From: Ichthyophonus hoferi | Lineage: Eukaryota; Opisthokonta; Ichthyosporea; Ichthyophonida; Ichthyophonidae | Direction of reading: 5' to 3' | Length of the DNA stretch: 24,074 nt | Assembly (NCBI GenBank): GCA_002751075.1 | Contig: NAOQ01000605.1 | Coordinates: 2,223-26,296 of the forward strand | Shown: piece by piece, positions 10,601-21,114 of the stretch | Numbering within the stretch: position 1 is the first letter of the stretch | Layout: each line of letters starts with the position of its first letter | Program-made: the position numbers and the translations under genes | Notes under the pieces: generated by a model | The model's database searches: none | The model's input: the letters and a program-made list of their open reading frames with translations, nothing else | Told to the model about the DNA's origin: nothing

Positions 10601-13600
10601 CGTCTATATTAGGGGATATCATAAAAATATTTGGTTCAAAGGAGAGCATTTTTCAATTTACCTGATGGAACATATAGGGGTCATGACGCCACGCCAGTAA
10701 ATTTCGAGCCACCTCAAACCCTTCAATCATCATAATATCTTCAAATGCCAGTTGTCTGGGGTATTTGAACGAATCACGATTGCATTTCCATGGGAATGTA
10801 ACTGCCTCAGTTCGATTATATCCAAAACATTTTGGTCCGTAAATTGAAGCATGTTCCTTTGAATTTTCAGCCGGGGTTGATACGTCAAAATATACACGGG
10901 TAGCCTGTCGTGGTATTACCAGCGCACTGCGATTGTCGTGGCTAAGGGCAGGGCTTGGAAAGGCATGATATGGGTTGGGGGGCTTTAGATCTTTGCGAGA
11001 ATTGTCACCTACCGCGTTATTGATATTTGTATCAAGCATCGCCTGCATTAGTTTATCAAGTAAAAGAGGCAAGCGATTGGAGATATTTGTTAGTATCAGA
11101 TAGGCAAATGCTAATAACCTGTGTATATATAGTCTAATAGTCGTTAATAGAGCAGTAATGCTATGTGTAATTTCGTAGTTTAACCAATTATTAGTGAAAA
11201 GGCCAGCGATAGAAAATATATGCAACTTGATCTAAGTAGAAATGCTTTTTTTCAAATTGGCGTAATCTTATATAGTGCTAAATCACATTGACAAATAACT
11301 TAGTAGAAAATAAAAAAGAAGGGTGGTAGGCTAATATAAATGAGATAAACCGAAATCGTATATTTAGATCAATATTACTGACAGTACTAGAGAAATAAGA
11401 TAGGGTCGATATATTTTCAAAAGGTTTTATGCACAAATAGGGAGCGATGTAAATGTGTGTATAACGGAAAGACGGGGAGTAAAATGTAAATAAAGGAATG
11501 CAAGAAATCATAAAGACAAATTGGTAAGCACAAAAGAATATGTCATATATAAGTGTGCGTGAACTAATAATAAGTTATAAAGGTAGGTGTGTGTAACAAG
11601 TTGTGCTTGGTATTGCTTGTAAATAGCATATACATAGCCAAAGAAAAGCAAAGAAAACACTAATATCCACCTGGATAGAGTCGGTCCAGTTAAGACCTGA
11701 AATCCTTGGAGTAACAAGAGAATTTGGAGAATATGTAGGCCAAGTCTCTAAATGCTGTGCGGGTACATTCCCATATAAAACTTCCTCAGTAAACCAAACG
11801 TTTTTTTGAAGGTCCCACAGCGTTTCATTATATTTTGTGTTTCCAAACTTGGCACAGTTGCTATTGGGACAGTACATATCCAAATGTGACCATGTATGGG
11901 ATACCCAGAAAAAATTATCGCGAACTTCATTAATCTTTTTGTTCACCGAATCAATATCGTATTCGTTAAAAAACCAGCCAATTCCATTATAAGCCATTTG
12001 CGGTACATATCGATTCCCCTTTCCTAAACGTTTGTTAAGATCAACCGCGTACCTGGACAAAAGTTTATGGAAGGTTTACGAGTGAGTACATATATATATG
12101 CTGGAGTAAAATGCATATTATTGTAACGGTTTGCTTGCAAGTTATGTTACGTGGTTTTGATAATAATAAATATTGTATCAAACAGAAAAAATCAATATAC
12201 AAATTGTATATTTTAAGTAGAAAATTAAATGACAATCAATGGCATAGTACGTGTAACCTTGTTCTCTGGTGTATCAATTATATAAATAAATTTATTCTAT
12301 ACATTTTCTCTAATAATATTATTATTTGATTCCTATACATTGACTGAGAACGTTAAGCCATATAATCCTTTTAATACTAACTCCTTTTAGTCCATACTAT
12401 TGTATACATATTATATGAGTAAATAAAGTGCTAAGAAAAAGTAAATAAAGTGCATTAAACTCAAACCAATTACAAGGCAGCGGAGGGACATGAAAACAAA
12501 AATAGAGAAAGAAATATATATAATGTATGACTGAGTGTATATAAACAGCCATAAATGAATAACAGTACAGGAACATCATGCAATTGAGGGGTAAGAAGAA
12601 GAAGAGAAAGATAAAACAAAGAAAGAGGAACCACGCAAGATTTATACATATATATATATATATATAGTTACAAATAAGAGTGGTCATGCAGAATAATTCA
12701 GCGTACTAGGCGCAAAATTAAAAATCAAGTACACAAACTATAATAAGAATATGGAAAGACTAAAATGTATGTCTGTAGAAAGGGGGAGAAAAAGACAAAA
12801 TATATGAAAAATATAACGCACTCGTGCAGTTGTCGATAGTCATCAGCAGTGGCTCTATATGCAGGATCGTCTTCTGTCGCTGCTGAATCTGTTTTAACAT
12901 TATAAAGACGGGTTGACATTAATATATCATCAATTTGGGTGTCCAATAGCATGCGACGCTGACCAATCCATATGTTTTGCACTGCCCATGTAAGCCAAAT
13001 ATCAGCAAGAACAAAACCGTGATGGCCGAATTGGTTAGCATTAATTAAAAAATGCATCTCCTCACGCCCATCTACTTCTCTCACAAAACCGCCAACCCAA
13101 TTTGGTTCAGATACCATATTTTCCGTTTGGTTAGATGAACAGTTTACATTATTCGAAGGCGTTACTGTACTGCTATTTGTGGCGTTTGCAGATGTTGTTG
13201 TAGGATTAAGCGTCTTATTGCAAGCAGGGTTGAGAATAGGTGAAGGAGGATTAATAAGCAAAAACGTATTAATATGCGTTTGATTACTCTTGACAAATGC
13301 AGGTGTCCACCAATAGGAAGTATACACAAACTCGTTAACTTGTCCCACTCTAAACTTGGCGGTTTTCTTTGCGTTGCCAAGAATACTATCAGTAAATTTA
13401 GTGTCATTAAAGGAAACAATAGCGTCTCCTGTCATACCCTTTTCAAACCCTGGTGCTGCTACCATGCCCGGATCGACTGCGTAGGAGGATGCAAGGGAAA
13501 CAAGACGAACGTTGTATCTATGTGGGGAGGTAAATATGAGAGGTTTGGTATTTATTCGGCTTATTAGTATTTTTTTACTAAAAAATGCAGTGACCAGTAA

Positions 13601-14458
13601 TGCGGAAGCACAGATATATATATTTGTTTCCGTATATTGAAATTTTAGGTAAAGTGGCAAGACAGAGGAGAAATAGTCAAGACTAAACAGATACCATTTT
13701 AGTAAGAAAACTAACGCATATTTTATATACACAATTTTATATATATTCACTTTACTATTTATATTTTTATGAGTATATTCGTTTCACAGGAGTTTTTATG
13801 CATTAATATGTGTCCTGAACCTTATTGCATGCGAAGTTTTAACTAAGCATGTAATAAGAGAAAACATTTTCTTAAAAATTATATTTACTAAATCGCTAAT
13901 TACAGAAAAGAAAACGTGTTTAACAAAATATATCTGTAATACCCACTTTGCCATATAATCATGAAGGATTTTCCAGTGTGTTTTGTTCAGAGCGCTTGTC
14001 CATGTTCCATTTTTTTGAGGAATCCCCAAGGTTGAGGAAACAGTAACAATAGAGTTATACTGTGGATTTCCTTGTGAATCAACTAAGTCGTTTAAAAAGG
14101 ATGCATCTGGATCTGTTGTAGAACCATTGACATATAACTCTATATTAGTGAAAGAATGGCCATAAGCAGTCATTACCGTCTTGGGAAACGTGGACATGGC
14201 CGTGTCTGTAGACAGAAGCAATGTTTTCATTGTTATGTTATAGGTTTGAGCGCGTATTGGTAGCGTTGCATTTTCTAAATCTGTGCCGTTTTTTGGTTTG
14301 GGCATGGCGGTCGTGGTGGTGACATTAGCTGCTTGAGTAGTGGTGACATTGGCTGCTTGAGTAGTAGTGGTACGGGGTTTTGCAGCAGAAACAGAGGTAG
14401 AAATGTTCATGCACATCAGGCACAGAATGGCGAATAGGCCATGTCGATATCGAGCCAT
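7674..14458 (-). CDS. Secreted Agd3-like polysaccharide deacetylase (CE18)
   Basis: Fungal Agd3 removes acetyl groups from GalNAc in the secreted polysaccharide galactosaminogalactan. Eight exons are 14458-13947, 13517-12822, 12052-11671, 11042-10662, 10160-9806, 9169-8937, 8429-8238 and 7916-7674 (TGA). Every junction closes in frame, giving 997 residues. A signal peptide covers about residues 1-26, followed by a Thr-rich stretch with TTTQAANV twice. 'YNVRLVSLAS' opens the Agd3 homology at 172. Likely metal and catalytic motifs are TQIDD (Asp 367, 368), VSHTWSH (His 455, 459), IPRQATRVYF in exon 4, and WRHDPYMFHQ (648-657). The Agd3 C-terminal part is exon 5 (MWVDATLSYVSN through DPLRLRMGG). 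Residues 777-997 form an additional Lys-rich, mostly helical region not known to me. There are many N-glycosylation sequons. The start is the ATG at 14458; an upstream in-frame TTG is ignored. Junctions are predicted from sequence. Confidence 0.88.
14316..14363 (-). repeat. 24-base tandem repeat coding TTTQAANV twice
   Basis: The two 24-base units, 14316-14339 and 14340-14363, differ at one base. They lie in exon 1 of the Agd3-like gene, just after the signal peptide, and extend its Thr-rich linker, which is a likely O-glycosylated segment. Confidence 0.85.
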
Positions 14459-14760
14459 TATCAAAATACTCTCACCTACGTGGTAGAGTAAGGCGGGTTT
14501 GTCCGGAAAATAGTATCCCTATGCTACGTTCTTCAAGGCAGATTTTTGTTTTACTTTTTCCCACAAGAGGCAAAGTGATGTAAAAACAGAAATATTAATG
14601 TATGTTTCTGCTACCTAGGTTTAATATAATCGGGGATACACAAATTTACAGAGTAGCTTCGTCAGCCTCGGGTTTCACAGCAGAAGGTCACTCAAATACA
14701 CAATAGTTTTGAATGAGATGTGTCTAGGTGTGACTTTAAATAATTCTTAATGCGGAAGGG

Positions 14761-14769
14761 ATTTTTATA
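14761..14769 (-). promoter_or_regulatory. Possible TATA box of the Agd3-like gene
   Basis: TATAAAAAT reads on the minus strand about 300 bases upstream of the ATG at 14458. In AT-rich DNA such matches are common, so the support is weak. The intervening stretch would be a 300-base 5' untranslated region, possibly with an intron. Confidence 0.25.
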
Positions 14770-17745
14770 GAAAAGGAAGGTTATACGCTTTTTATATTTT
14801 TAAATGGTCTCAATTTTAAACTAAATCTTGCATGTATATTCGAAAAACAAACTCCAGTTCTCCAATATAAAAATGCACTGACTCGTAGTTCATACTGAAA
14901 TAGGAACGTCGCTATCCGTCTTATATGTAAACTTGTAAACTCTTGGCATAATGAGATTAAGTTGCTTGGAGAGGGCAGCAAACTTTTATGTGGTTGTAAA
15001 CATGGATATTGTATATGTACTGTATTTACAGCCATGCCTTAGACCCACAAAAATTTCAATATTCAAATTTTCAATTAAATATGATAATAGTTTGTACTGA
15101 TAATTATTTACCTAAAAAAATCAAGTCATTTTTTATAAGAATCAGGAACAATATGCCCAAATAGATATGCTGGTAGTTGTTGAATCTCAAAATATTTCAT
15201 AGTAGATTTACCAACGTCTATACATAAATTTCTACACACTCTGGTTGGTCTAGGTGTATTATTATTATTTTTTTCCCTTGTCCATCATCGCATGTAAACA
15301 ATAGACCAGATGAAATAATTGGCTCATCTCTTAGTAAATAGAAACGCCCTATTTTTACCTACAATAAACACAGTCTAATTATACATTTTTTTCTATTTTT
15401 CTTCTATAATAAAATTTTATTTTTTTAAACGTAAAATTAATTTTTTTATTTTAAATAACATGGCTGTTTTTGAAAATCGGTTTCCTGTTGACGACATTGT
15501 GCACACATGAATGGTTAGTAATTCGCTACTACAACGGCTAGCAAAGCCCATTCGCCAATTATAGCAATGCCTCACACATTCTCTAAATGAATGAATCTTG
15601 CGGTTTAAAATCCAAGGTCTAGGTACAAATGAATGGTGGTAGGCCACCATACCATTGGCTATTTTATTGATCGTCGTTTTGGAGAGAGCGGAAGAGAACA
15701 TGCCCTTGAGTTCTGTTTACCTCAAAAAGAAAATCCAAAAAAAAAAAAATCCATACCTACTTAATATAATTAATTGTCTTTCTTAATAAATGGAATGACA
15801 CTTTGGGGATTTGTAAACACGTAGATGTATGTATAGGAATGTGAAAGTAAAGAGGTTGATACAGTGATTTGGCCAATTAGGAAACTGCTTGACATTCTCT
15901 ATAAACAGATATCATAAAAATGAAATAGTTTTCAAGATTAGCCACCTAATATTAAATATATTCAAAATAATTTCTTGTGCATTCAATGTAGAAATAAAGC
16001 CATCAATTTTTATTACAAGATTGTTAGTCACGGATAAGTAGGAAGGTTCAATCAAAGCCCAAATAATAAGTACATCGATTCTTGTCATAGTACATAGTAT
16101 GTAGCATATGAGCACAATTGCCTCAACCAAGAAATGAGTTAATTCATCATCTAAATAGGGATAATAATATTTAAGTATTGTGGTAAGATCATGCAACTCT
16201 AGTGGGCCTTTGTGAATGATCATGAGCTGGATTAGCTAATGCGAATATATATGTATATATAAATTAGCATTTAATGGCTGAATATTTACTGTTCACTTAA
16301 AATTCCCTACTCAACGCAACGGGGAAATATGATTCCCTACGAGAAAGGTTAATGGCATGATTAAGACAAATGCTTATTCAACTATCTACTCCAAGTACAA
16401 TTGCATAACCAACTGAACCCAAATTATTCACCATCCTGTGCATGCGGCCACTAGATCACTGGTTACCTAATATATTGCCTATTCTGATCTTTAAGAGGGA
16501 TATCGGTATTTTATACCAAAGCAGATTAACTATCTTGCTACCCTCCCTAACAACGTGCACCAGCTCTAATCTCGATTTTGAAACAGTTAAGAACTACGGT
16601 TATCAATAAAATTCCAACTCATTAATGTTTTTTTTTTTTAATATAATTTTGTTGGGTAACGTGCTTAATAATATTTTGAAAGTCGGGATTCAATTGTAAA
16701 GGTGTCTTTTTATATTTTCACGCGTAAATTTGAAATAGAAAACATGGGCAATGACTACTTAATACCTAAAATAAATGCAATTCTAAGCAGCGGATATTAA
16801 TGTACAAAATCCAGTTAAATCGGATTAGGTTAGGCTATGTAGATAGAATTATACTGAAAATCACGCGGCCAGCGTATCTAATTCTCCGTCTATTCATTAA
16901 CCTCATTGGTAACAGAATACGCACACACATATTGCATATGACAAGAAAGAAAAATACAAACAACTAGAATGAGTCATTGTGATATTTTCCGTGGTTATTA
17001 TGCTAAATTATCAACAAACTTATATGCTAACATTATCCGGTTTATTTAATTACGTAGATATTTAAGAAACCGCATTAAGTTGAGTATATAGGCGTACTGA
17101 AACATTGGCCCAGACCACAGTCTATTACCTGCATAGTAGTAGTAAAGTTGAACCTTTATGTTCTTCATTGTATTTTATCTTATTTTCTACTCAGTTTTAA
17201 GTTACTTCTATCAATATTTCCGTACCCTTTTTAAAAAAATGGGTTGAATGGAATGATCAGGTTTATTTTTAATTATACTCTAATTTTCCTTTTGATTGCT
17301 AGTGTCTATTTTAAGGTATCCCTTTTGGAACTATTATAAATAAAGCTAAATCCATTATATTATACCCTGTAGGTGTTAATCTCAAAAATGTTTATTAGTA
17401 CCTGCCCAACAAAATATCTTTACCGTGAATAAAAATAACCACAATAGTATAAAGTCAATTTACAATATATATCAAACTCTGCTTACTAATAATATTAATG
17501 GTCTATAGCTTATAGCCATATAGTAAGATACAGCCTGGCCAATGGCCAATAGCTGAAGAAAGCAAAACTATGAGGGAGTCTGATAAGACAAATAATTCAA
17601 GGACTAGGGCACTGGCAACGCCTTCAACAGGTCCTCATATATACTGACATATTCTGGTCACGGTACTGCCAAACATTCGACAGCGCCCACACGTAAAAGC
17701 ACTGTATTGAGTATTAATCTTATTAAGAATATCGTACAAATGTTC
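14770..17745. other. Long AT-rich stretch with no firm gene
   Basis: Minus-strand frames are open at about 14781-15035, 15417-15701 and 15912-16223. None shows a family motif or signal peptide. Only the 15417-15701 frame (with PRPWILNRKIHS and CVRHCYNW) has a composition that is not plainly AT-driven, and it could be an old relic. An AATAAA occurs near 16606 without an attached gene. I see no RNA gene here. Confidence 0.45.
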
Positions 17746-18237
17746 CTACACTGGTACTGCTGGAGCTGGGCATATTATATATCTGCTCAAAAGCACTGCA
17801 AACTTCTCATATATATCTATACCATCCACACATTCTGTATCGTCATTTATAATATACCAACCACGCGGTTCACGCCTGAAAAGAAAATAGCCATTTGCAC
17901 ATAGAGCCTCAAATCCTTCCCCTTTAGGCTTGGTGGTGTCAGGGACCTCCGTGGCTTCAGCAATCAAATATAGTTGCTGATCACATGCGAGGGCCATCTG
18001 ATATTTGAACTCATAAGCAATATCCGTTAGCATGTATGGTCCTTTACTACGTTTTCTAGAATTGGGTAGCGGCGCAACCGCAGCAGCTGAGTTAAAATTG
18101 GGGAAGGCAATGTTGGCTGGATTATTTTGAGCATTCCAGTTGGTAAAACCAGTGCGGGTCTCTGTAGGAGCTGCATATATACCAACGACAAAAGCCGAAT
18201 AAAGTGCAAGCAGAACTTGTACGAAATGATGAATCAT
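17746..18237 (-). CDS. Small secreted protein, 163 residues, unknown family
   Basis: A single uninterrupted frame runs from ATG at 18237 to TAG at 17746-17748. Residues 1-22 form a clear signal peptide (hydrophobic VQVLLALYSAFVVGIYAA, then cleavage near AA|PT). The stretch 23-60 is Asn/Ala/Pro-rich and looks unstructured. A basic site SRKRSKG at 60-66 resembles a Kex2/furin processing site. The rest (67-163) looks folded, with four cysteines at 85, 113, 136 and 156, enough for two disulphides, and a Pro-rich tail CPAPAVPV. The likely architecture is signal peptide, pro-region and mature domain. I recognise no family. It may act outside the cell, but no specific role can be given. An intron near the 3' end (CAGT|GTAGGA) cannot be excluded. 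Confidence 0.65.
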   Translation of the reverse strand: MIHHFVQVLLALYSAFVVGIYAAPTETRTGFTNWNAQNNPANIAFPNFNSAAAVAPLPNSRKRSKGPYMLTDIAYEFKYQMALACDQQLYLIAEATEVPDTTKPKGEGFEALCANGYFLFRREPRGWYIINDDTECVDGIDIYEKFAVLLSRYIICPAPAVPV

Positions 18238-18410
18238 TGTTAATATGGCTTTACAGGTTCTTTTTTCCCGGCGTATTATATTACAGTTAACAGATTATGT
18301 TAACCTTTTCTAATTTGAGTAGTGCACCTAAAACTATTATTTTTGTCAATACAGTAAAACCAAATCCACAATATTGAGCGCAATTATTACTGTAGTTTGG
18401 TACCCTAGTC

Positions 18411-18420
18411 AATATATATA
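18411..18420 (-). promoter_or_regulatory. Possible TATA box of the small secreted protein gene
   Basis: TATATATATT on the minus strand lies about 175 bases upstream of the ATG at 18237. The match is good, but such runs are frequent in this window. Confidence 0.2.
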
Positions 18421-18421
18421 C

Positions 18422-18553
18422 TCACGGAGCCTCTTTGTTATTGGATTACTACTAGGATGTATACTGGGTTCTGGTATGCGCCAAGGTGACCCTTTCAAAA
18501 CACAACCTTGGCTTTGGTTACAACTAGATCATTCTTTAAAGACGATTGGATGA
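18422..18553 (+). mobile_element. Relic of a LINE-type reverse transcriptase
   Basis: A plus-strand frame reads FVIGLLLGCILGSG, then MRQGDPFKTQPW, then LQLDHSLKTIG and a TGA at 18551-18553. The order G-x-RQGDP, a hydrophobic run and L-x-LD-x-x-L resembles the non-LTR reverse transcriptase segment usually written GVRQGDPLSPLLFNLxLDxLL. Only about 40 residues remain. The catalytic FADD-type block and the endonuclease are not found nearby, and adjacent sequence in another frame stays open to about 18609. This is a heavily truncated, old fragment at best, and the match is short enough that chance is possible. Confidence 0.3.
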
Positions 18554-19065
18554 TATTTCACTACTTGGCGTTGGCGAATGTACGATTATACTCTTGGAAA
18601 ATGAAGTGATAAGCTAGATGGGAATATAGCACCTGGCAATACAATTAATTTTCTTTTAAAACAAAGTAAATTTAATAGAGTAATAAAGTATTTTTAAGTG
18701 TTGTTTTAACTAAGCATAATATATATCCGTGTTGTAGGGAAGCTTAGTTTGTACACAAGAGGATCAATGTACAGTAAACAATCTAACGATGTGTATATAC
18801 CCCATAATCCCTTTGACCCCAAGACAAAGAAAATCCCTAATCTAAACAAACTTTTATACTAGTTTACTTATAAATTATATTAGGTAACAAAAAAATTGTG
18901 TTTCAAACATAGCCATGCATAAATGAAGTGAGACGGTGGGTTGGAAAAAATCTCTCCCCGAATTAACTATGACTCGTTTAAAATCACGATTCCAATGTAT
19001 CTATCTTCTCTTAACATATATAGGTCATTAAGCCATTTGATTAAATAATGTTATTTAATGTCTAG

Positions 19066-19203
19066 GCACCACCTGATTGGGCTAGCCAGTTCAAATGGAC
19101 ATTGAATCAAAATTGCATCATCAATGACGTGTCAAGATGTGATCAATACTATATTCTAAAATGCTTTGCCAAGCTAGGCTCTTCATTCGTAAATGAAAGA
19201 CAG
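19066..19203 (+). CDS. Exon-like block of an unplaced gene or relic
   Basis: A 46-codon open block opens after an acceptor-like TTTAATGTCTAG and closes at a donor-like CAG|GTATAT. It reads APPDWASQFKWTLNQN...VSRCDQYYILKCFAKLG...NERQ, with balanced composition and several Trp, Cys and Phe residues, unlike the surrounding AT-driven translation. The frame remains open past the donor to a TAG at 19252-19254. I find no matching exon on either side. The 'W..F...L' and 'R..QYYIL' spacing is faintly reminiscent of retroelement gag proteins, so it may be a relic. No family is claimed. Confidence 0.2.
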
Positions 19204-19254
19204 GTATATCCGAAGATCAAACAAGAAACAAAAATAGAGCTTCAATTAATTTAG

Positions 19255-21018
19255 AGACTAAGACTTATGTAAATCGACTCTTATCTTGCACACCAATCAG
19301 ATCAGAGATATTTAGAATTTAAAATTCCTGGCAGTGACGTAACAGGGAAAATGGTATTTATTGGCGGACACCACTCTTATCCTGTTTAGTATATCAGACA
19401 TGAGAGATCTTTAGCTATCCAATTCGGCTATAAGTTTTCAAATATTTATTTTCATATGATCACGATCTACAGATGTCTGTAGAATAGAAAGTCATAGAAT
19501 ACACAAGTAATACTTAAGTACGGTTATAAACTATTCAGCCATTTGTCTTAATTAAGTTACTATTCATTGTGAATGCTATAGATTCTGTTATAGTGAGTAT
19601 AATGGGAAATAGCATTGAAGAGTGAGACGATGCTTTTTAAGCCAGATCCACTATATATGTACTTTCAAAGTTCGTCATAATCTGTGCTACAGTCAATAAA
19701 TAATGCAAAAAATTGCAATATAATAACATTGATCGTATACTGGTAAAGATTGGGCAGAATAATCTCACCTAAAAAGTTGTTGTCACTGAATAATTGTTAT
19801 TTATTCCACCCAGTCCCGGAAACTCTGATTTTAAACTGTAGGGCTCAAGTTGTGATTAAACAGGAATCAGGAACGACTCACAGCCCTAGCAAATGCTATT
19901 TTGCATACACCACCTAATATTAATATATATGTGCATATGTGAGTTCATTCATAGTTTTATTAGAAACTAATAATGAAGGGTCAATCTATTTTGGCTTTTC
20001 TCACATATTTCCCCCTTCGACAAGAGCGCAGTGGCACCTTCTTGAGTGTAAACAGTGATATACTGGTGATTAATTAGCGAGTACATTTTATTGGTAGCTT
20101 CTAATAGTCAATATTTACCAATCCCTACCATACCTTGCAATTAATAACAAGTAGTTATGTCAGATTGCCTTCTAACCTTTTTAGATAAAGAATTCCTAAA
20201 CAATTAAATCTAGTCACATTATTATATTTTCTGCATTAAAATTTTAGCCTTCACAATGATGTAGCCCCTTGCATCCAAGAATTTATAATTTCATATTTAA
20301 AAGATTCTTTTTTAAAATGATCAGAATGGAAAAGATTAGCTCTTAGTTTTACAGTTTAAAACCATGCCGATTATTGTAGTACAATAATTACCATCCAATT
20401 GGGTTTAATCAGAGTAATTTCAGCCCATTTAAAGCAATTCAAGTCCTAAGCCCAACTTATTAATAATAATAGAGAGTTTTCATTATTTCAAAGTTATTTT
20501 TTACATTTTAAGCCGCATATTAAAGATTTTAAAGCTGAAATATCACTATTTGTATCTTTAAATTAAAATAACTCTTATATAGGCAAAGAAAAAGTGTTCT
20601 AACTGTAATAATATGGGCCAATTCACAATAATAATGCAGGGCAGCAATTGCCCAATTATGGCGATTTATCTTTTTTCCTTATTATTTATTGGATAGAATA
20701 GACAAACAATAGATGCCCCAATCAGAAAGAAAGTTATATTTACATGTGACTAACACTTTAACTGCTTTGTTAATTAAAGCGCATAAATTTACCTTATGTG
20801 AAGTATTGTTTATCCTATGCCATATATGTATGACCTATACATTAGTTACACACCAATGAACACCGGAAGTATAGACGGACACCATCCTAACCTACATATG
20901 TTTATGCCATTGCACACTTCTTTTATTCTTTTTCAACACGACTGCTTTTATTCTTTTCTATAGGTTTTACTTCCATGTTGTAGATACTTAATATCCTGCT
21001 CTCTCGGGTAATAATAGC
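19255..21018. other. Long AT-rich stretch with no gene seen
   Basis: No coding block, RNA gene or repeat array is apparent. A perfect short hairpin CTACAGA-TG-TCTGTAG lies near 19470, and GGGCA-GCAAT-TGCCC near 20640. Neither matches a known element. Confidence 0.5.
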
Positions 21019-21025
21019 TATAAAT
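21019..21025 (+). promoter_or_regulatory. Possible TATA box of the gene at 21115
   Basis: TATAAAT lies about 90 bases upstream of the ATG at 21115, a plausible distance for a core promoter. It gives weak support to that start. Confidence 0.3.
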
Positions 21026-21114
21026 TCTCACTACTTATCGGTATATTCAAGACAACCATTTCCGCTATCAACAAGCATTTACTGTACAGAGCTATTATCA
21101 GTGTCTTACACATC

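Noticed and set aside
12725-13750. Single 341-codon minus-strand frame taken as one exon
   Set aside because: Only 12822-13517 matches the Agd3 family. The ends run into intron sequence bounded by good splice sites.
15912-16223. Minus-strand 103-codon frame
   Set aside because: It is rich in Ile, Leu and Tyr in line with base composition. I see no motif, signal peptide or supporting splice context, so it is not listed as a gene.
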